A stretch of 64,000 bases of DNA from Streblospio benedicti (Eukaryota > Annelida > Polychaeta > Spionida > Spionidae): NCBI GenBank assembly GCA_019095985.1, contig CM032666.1:12234325-12298324 (forward strand), written 5' to 3'. The first letter of the stretch is position 1, and every line of letters starts with the position of its first letter. The notes beneath the pieces were generated by a model that worked only from the letters and a program-made list of their open reading frames with translations, did no database searches and was not told the origin of the DNA. The position numbers and the translations under genes are program-made. This document shows positions 61,503-64,000 of this stretch, one piece after another.

Positions 61503-61690
61503 ACTGGTGCCGTGACCAAAAGAAAGACCTGGAGAGGAACAGCGGTGACGGGTGTGAAGGCAGATCTTCTACACTGGTGCCGTGACCGAAAGAAAGACCT
61601 GAGAGGAACAGCGGTGACGGGTGTGAAGGCAGATCTTCTACACTAGTGCCGTGACCGAAGCAAGAAGAGCGACAGCAGAAGAAGAAAAGA
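61503..61690 (+). repeat. Primer-binding-site unit repeated three times
   Basis: A unit of about 63-66 bp starting CACTGGTGCCGTGACC occurs at 61,503, about 61,570 and about 61,640. The first is adjacent to the LTR and is the likely functional position. The third unit is partial. Confidence 0.75.
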
Positions 61691-62040
61691 CTAGTGGCCG
61701 TAACGCCAGACGAAGAAGTAGAGGAGATTAGTGGCCGTAACGCCAGAAGAAGAGAAGACTAGTGGCCGTAACGCCAGAAGAAGAAGAGAAGAGAATTAGT
61801 GGCCGTAACGCCAGAGAAAGAAGAAAAGAAGACAAGTGGCCGTAACGCCCAGAAGAAGGAAGAAGAGAAGACTAGTGGCCGTAACGCCAGAGGAAGAAGA
61901 AAAGAAAATTAGTGGCCGTAACGCCAGAGGAAGAAGAGAAGAAAATTAGTGGCCGTAACGCCAGAGAAAGAAGAAAAGAAGACAAGTGGCCGTAACGCCC
62001 AGAAGAAGAAGAAAAGAATAGTGGCCGTAACGCCAAGAAG
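61690..62040 (+). repeat. Leader tandem repeat, ten units
   Basis: The phrase AGTGGCCGTAACGCC occurs ten times at 31-39 bp spacing, separated by purine-rich gaagaagaga spacers of varying length. It lies between the primer-binding sites and the gag-like frame. Confidence 0.88.
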
Positions 62041-62075
62041 AGTAGAAGAATAGAGAAGTACAGTGAAGATGGAGA

Positions 62076-63659
62076 ATGGACGGCGAGCGAAGGCCGCCCG
62101 TTGATGCTGTGAATGCTGCGATACCAGCAGCGGCCCCTACTGATGGAAGATATAATATGCGAGTTGAAGATTGTGATGATTCAAGAAGTGGAAGTGATGC
62201 GGAGTCAGCAAAAGAAGTTGTTGATCCGTCTACAAGTGTTTCTGCTGGTGGAAGTGGCTATGCTGCCGGAAGCCATGATAGAAGAAGTGTGCTGAGTGAT
62301 GAAGCTACCGCTATGCTGCAGGCGTCAACAAGGTATTACCATAATGCTGGACAACAGCACTCCAATGCTTCTCAGGATCTGCAGGGTGAAGCTGAGCGTC
62401 TGGATGGTGCAGATTTCGCAAGGCCATCTCGGGTTGGTGGACCAGTCCTGCAAAATTTTGATAATTCCATTGTGTTCCGCTCTCCTCGACGGTTGACTAC
62501 TGCAGAGCAGCCTAGAAGATTGTATCCGGCTTTGTCAGCGCATGAAGATGGAATGTGGGTTGACCAGTCAACGCCTCCTGTGGTAGAAAAGCCCCGTGCT
62601 CGAGCCCCAGGTGTGGAGTCTGGATTGAGATCTTATTCGGAATCAGGTCATGCCCTGTATGATGTGCCGACTTATTCCAGGGATGCAGCTAGAGGTGTAA
62701 GCAGTTTGAAAGGGCGCAGTGCTCGTAACGATGTGCCTCCGATCGATCAGTCACAGATGAACTCGAATCGTGTGAAGTATGATGTGTACAATTCGGGCAA
62801 GGTTGCTTACCAGGGTTCCGAGCATGCGGATGCCTCAGTGATTGGTGCTGAAAATGGACACAGTTCTGGAGTGAGTTGTGATGGGCAAAAGCGACAGATT
62901 GGCCGTGAAGGTTATCGACCTGCTATGTCAAGTGATGTGGGAGTTGGCTACCGGTTGGAGGAGTCTAGCGGATGGCAGCATGAGACTACATATACATCGG
63001 AAGTTCAGTCTGGCGATGTCTCTCCTGTGTTGCAAAGACGAGCTGGTTCTAGTAGGCCCTATAGGAAGATTGGAGGAAACAGTGTTCGAGCGCCAACTGT
63101 GACTAAAGTTCGGAGTGGCCAGCGAGCAAGGAGAAGTTCGACTCCTAAGTCAAAAGTATCACCAGATGTGTATTTTTCTGATGTTTCATCAGTCTCGATG
63201 AAGATCCATATGGAGATGGTGTCAGCTGATGATATGCTTTGGGGAGGAGAAGAAGTGATTAGTTTGCTACGGGGTAGTGCACAGTCAGATTCAATGTATA
63301 CGTTTCCGCCCACACCTCCGTCAAGTCTTGGTGACTCAGGGTACTATGCTGATAATAGCAGCATGTCTCCTGCTGCACGTCGCATTAGTAGGAGCCCTGT
63401 GAGATATGCTTCGTCAGTTCGCCAGAGTACTCCGTATGTTGGCCATAGGTCTGTCCGGTCCAAAGATGAAGTGAATTACGATGTTGGTGCTGGTTCCAGA
63501 TTGGATGCTATGAGGGAGTGTGAAGATGATGTCAAGCTGAAATGTTCAAAGTTGCCTTCATTCATGTACAGCCCTGTGCCGGAGCAACCAAGTATTGATC
63601 CTTTCTCACCTCGAAGCACGTCACCTATATTTACGGGGTTGACTAGAAGTAATCCATGA
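62076..63659 (+). CDS. Gag-like frame of the LTR retroelement
   Basis: A 527-residue frame rich in Ser, Gly, Asp and Arg follows the leader of the retroelement. No conserved capsid motif is recognised by eye, so the gag assignment rests on position. It is part of the element and not a host gene. Confidence 0.6.
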   Translation: MDGERRPPVDAVNAAIPAAAPTDGRYNMRVEDCDDSRSGSDAESAKEVVDPSTSVSAGGSGYAAGSHDRRSVLSDEATAMLQASTRYYHNAGQQHSNASQDLQGEAERLDGADFARPSRVGGPVLQNFDNSIVFRSPRRLTTAEQPRRLYPALSAHEDGMWVDQSTPPVVEKPRARAPGVESGLRSYSESGHALYDVPTYSRDAARGVSSLKGRSARNDVPPIDQSQMNSNRVKYDVYNSGKVAYQGSEHADASVIGAENGHSSGVSCDGQKRQIGREGYRPAMSSDVGVGYRLEESSGWQHETTYTSEVQSGDVSPVLQRRAGSSRPYRKIGGNSVRAPTVTKVRSGQRARRSSTPKSKVSPDVYFSDVSSVSMKIHMEMVSADDMLWGGEEVISLLRGSAQSDSMYTFPPTPPSSLGDSGYYADNSSMSPAARRISRSPVRYASSVRQSTPYVGHRSVRSKDEVNYDVGAGSRLDAMRECEDDVKLKCSKLPSFMYSPVPEQPSIDPFSPRSTSPIFTGLTRSNP

Positions 63660-63731
63660 AGAAGAGAGAAAGAGCCTGCGAAATATGATGGCAGGACAGA
63701 CCTGGTTGATTATTTATGTCACTTCTCTAAA

Positions 63732-63974
63732 GTGGCTAAAGATAGTAAGCAGCACAGCAGGAAGAGGAAGCAATGTCCAATATGCAAACTCACAAATCGT
63801 CCAGACAAGCACTATCTGAGTGAATGTCCATATCTTCCAGAAGCAGACAAAAAGTATGTCAAGAGAGATCACAGTAGACAAGTAGATATCGCAGAAGATA
63901 CAAGCTGTGAAGAGGATTCTGACCCTGACGACGAAGAAAAGCATGACAAATGCAATTCGTTCAAGCGTGAGTGA
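63732..63974 (+). CDS. Retroelement segment with a gag-type zinc finger
   Basis: The segment contains CPICKLTNRPDKHYLSEC, a C-x2-C-x9-H-x4-C zinc-finger pattern, followed by an LPEAD stretch, resembling gag zinc fingers of invertebrate Ty3/gypsy-like elements. It is part of the element at 60,148 to the right edge. Confidence 0.55.
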   Translation: MAKDSKQHSRKRKQCPICKLTNRPDKHYLSECPYLPEADKKYVKRDHSRQVDIAEDTSCEEDSDPDDEEKHDKCNSFKRE

Positions 63975-64000
63975 GTATAAGGCAGAGTCCGTATATCGAT

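Larger units (their letters stand above)
60148..61503 (+). repeat. 5' LTR of the right-edge retroelement
   Basis: It begins TGTGACGATCG and ends GATTTCGCCACA, complementary ends of the TGTG/CACA type. The primer-binding-site-like sequence follows after one base. It contains a TATA box at about 60,623, a polyadenylation signal AATAAA at 61,418, four tandem units of about 80 bp at 60,763-61,040, and two units of about 58 bp at 61,110-61,205. The 3' LTR is outside the window, so the limits are inferred from motifs only. Confidence 0.6.
60148..64000 (+). mobile_element. LTR retroelement, probably Ty3/gypsy-like, 5' part only
   Basis: A fossil or resident element cut by the right edge. In order: a 5' LTR (60,148-61,503), a primer-binding-site-like TGGTGCCGTGACC, a repeated leader, a long gag-like frame (62,076-63,659), and a region with a gag-type zinc finger (63.7-63.97 kb). 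Pol and the 3' LTR lie beyond the window, so neither wholeness nor age can be judged here. The visible part does not look heavily decayed. Confidence 0.7.

Noticed and set aside
61690-62040. Leader repeat as a CRISPR-like array
   Set aside because: The spacers are low-complexity purine tracts, and the array lies inside a retroelement leader.

Overview
This window looks like non-coding and intergenic DNA from an invertebrate animal. A mollusc or another lophotrochozoan is my best guess, based only on the style of the repeats and LTR elements; I could not test the taxonomy. It is AT-rich and full of small DNA-transposon derivatives, with microsatellites, two LTR retroelements and one 100-base assembly gap. 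There is almost no intact host coding sequence. The only clear host gene is the start of a protein-kinase-like gene that runs off the left edge on the minus strand. Just upstream of it lies a decayed kinase-like fragment on the same strand. The dominant structure is a very large imperfect inverted repeat. The left arm (about 1,485-14,935) reappears in reverse complement as the right arm (about 57,655 back to 32,551), around a loop of about 17.6 kb. The arms align in the same order for nearly their whole length. By eye, identity is about 96-98% in much of the innermost 3-4 kb (about 93% in the last few hundred bases) and about 80-91% further out, changing fairly sharply near 11,150 / 35,430. 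The right arm is about 12 kb longer, mostly because of one block (about 44,830-56,440) that has no left counterpart. Many small elements occupy matching positions in both arms, so they predate the duplication. Layout: 1-660, kinase-like sequences; 1,485-14,935, left arm; 14,936-32,550, loop with a decayed lysine-rich coding remnant (15.2-16.1 kb), long GT and GGT microsatellites, the assembly gap, a piggyBac-like MITE, and a broken minus-strand Ty3/gypsy-like LTR element (22.2-27.4 kb) that carries a 593-bp piggyBac-like insertion and is flanked by coiled-coil-like ORF fragments; 32,551-57,655, right arm; 57,656-60,147, flank with a strong foldback hairpin; 60,148 to the right edge, the 5' part of a second LTR retroelement with a 1.36-kb LTR, a three-fold repeated primer-binding-site-like unit, a ten-fold leader repeat and a gag-like frame. 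Two MITE families dominate. One is pogo/Tigger-like, with TA targets, ends reading CAGTAGAACCTC and an interior of short gaccacctct-type subrepeats. The other is piggyBac-like, with TTAA-type ends reading AACCCTTTAGAGGCTAAA and an internal foldback. No operon-like gene cooperation is visible.
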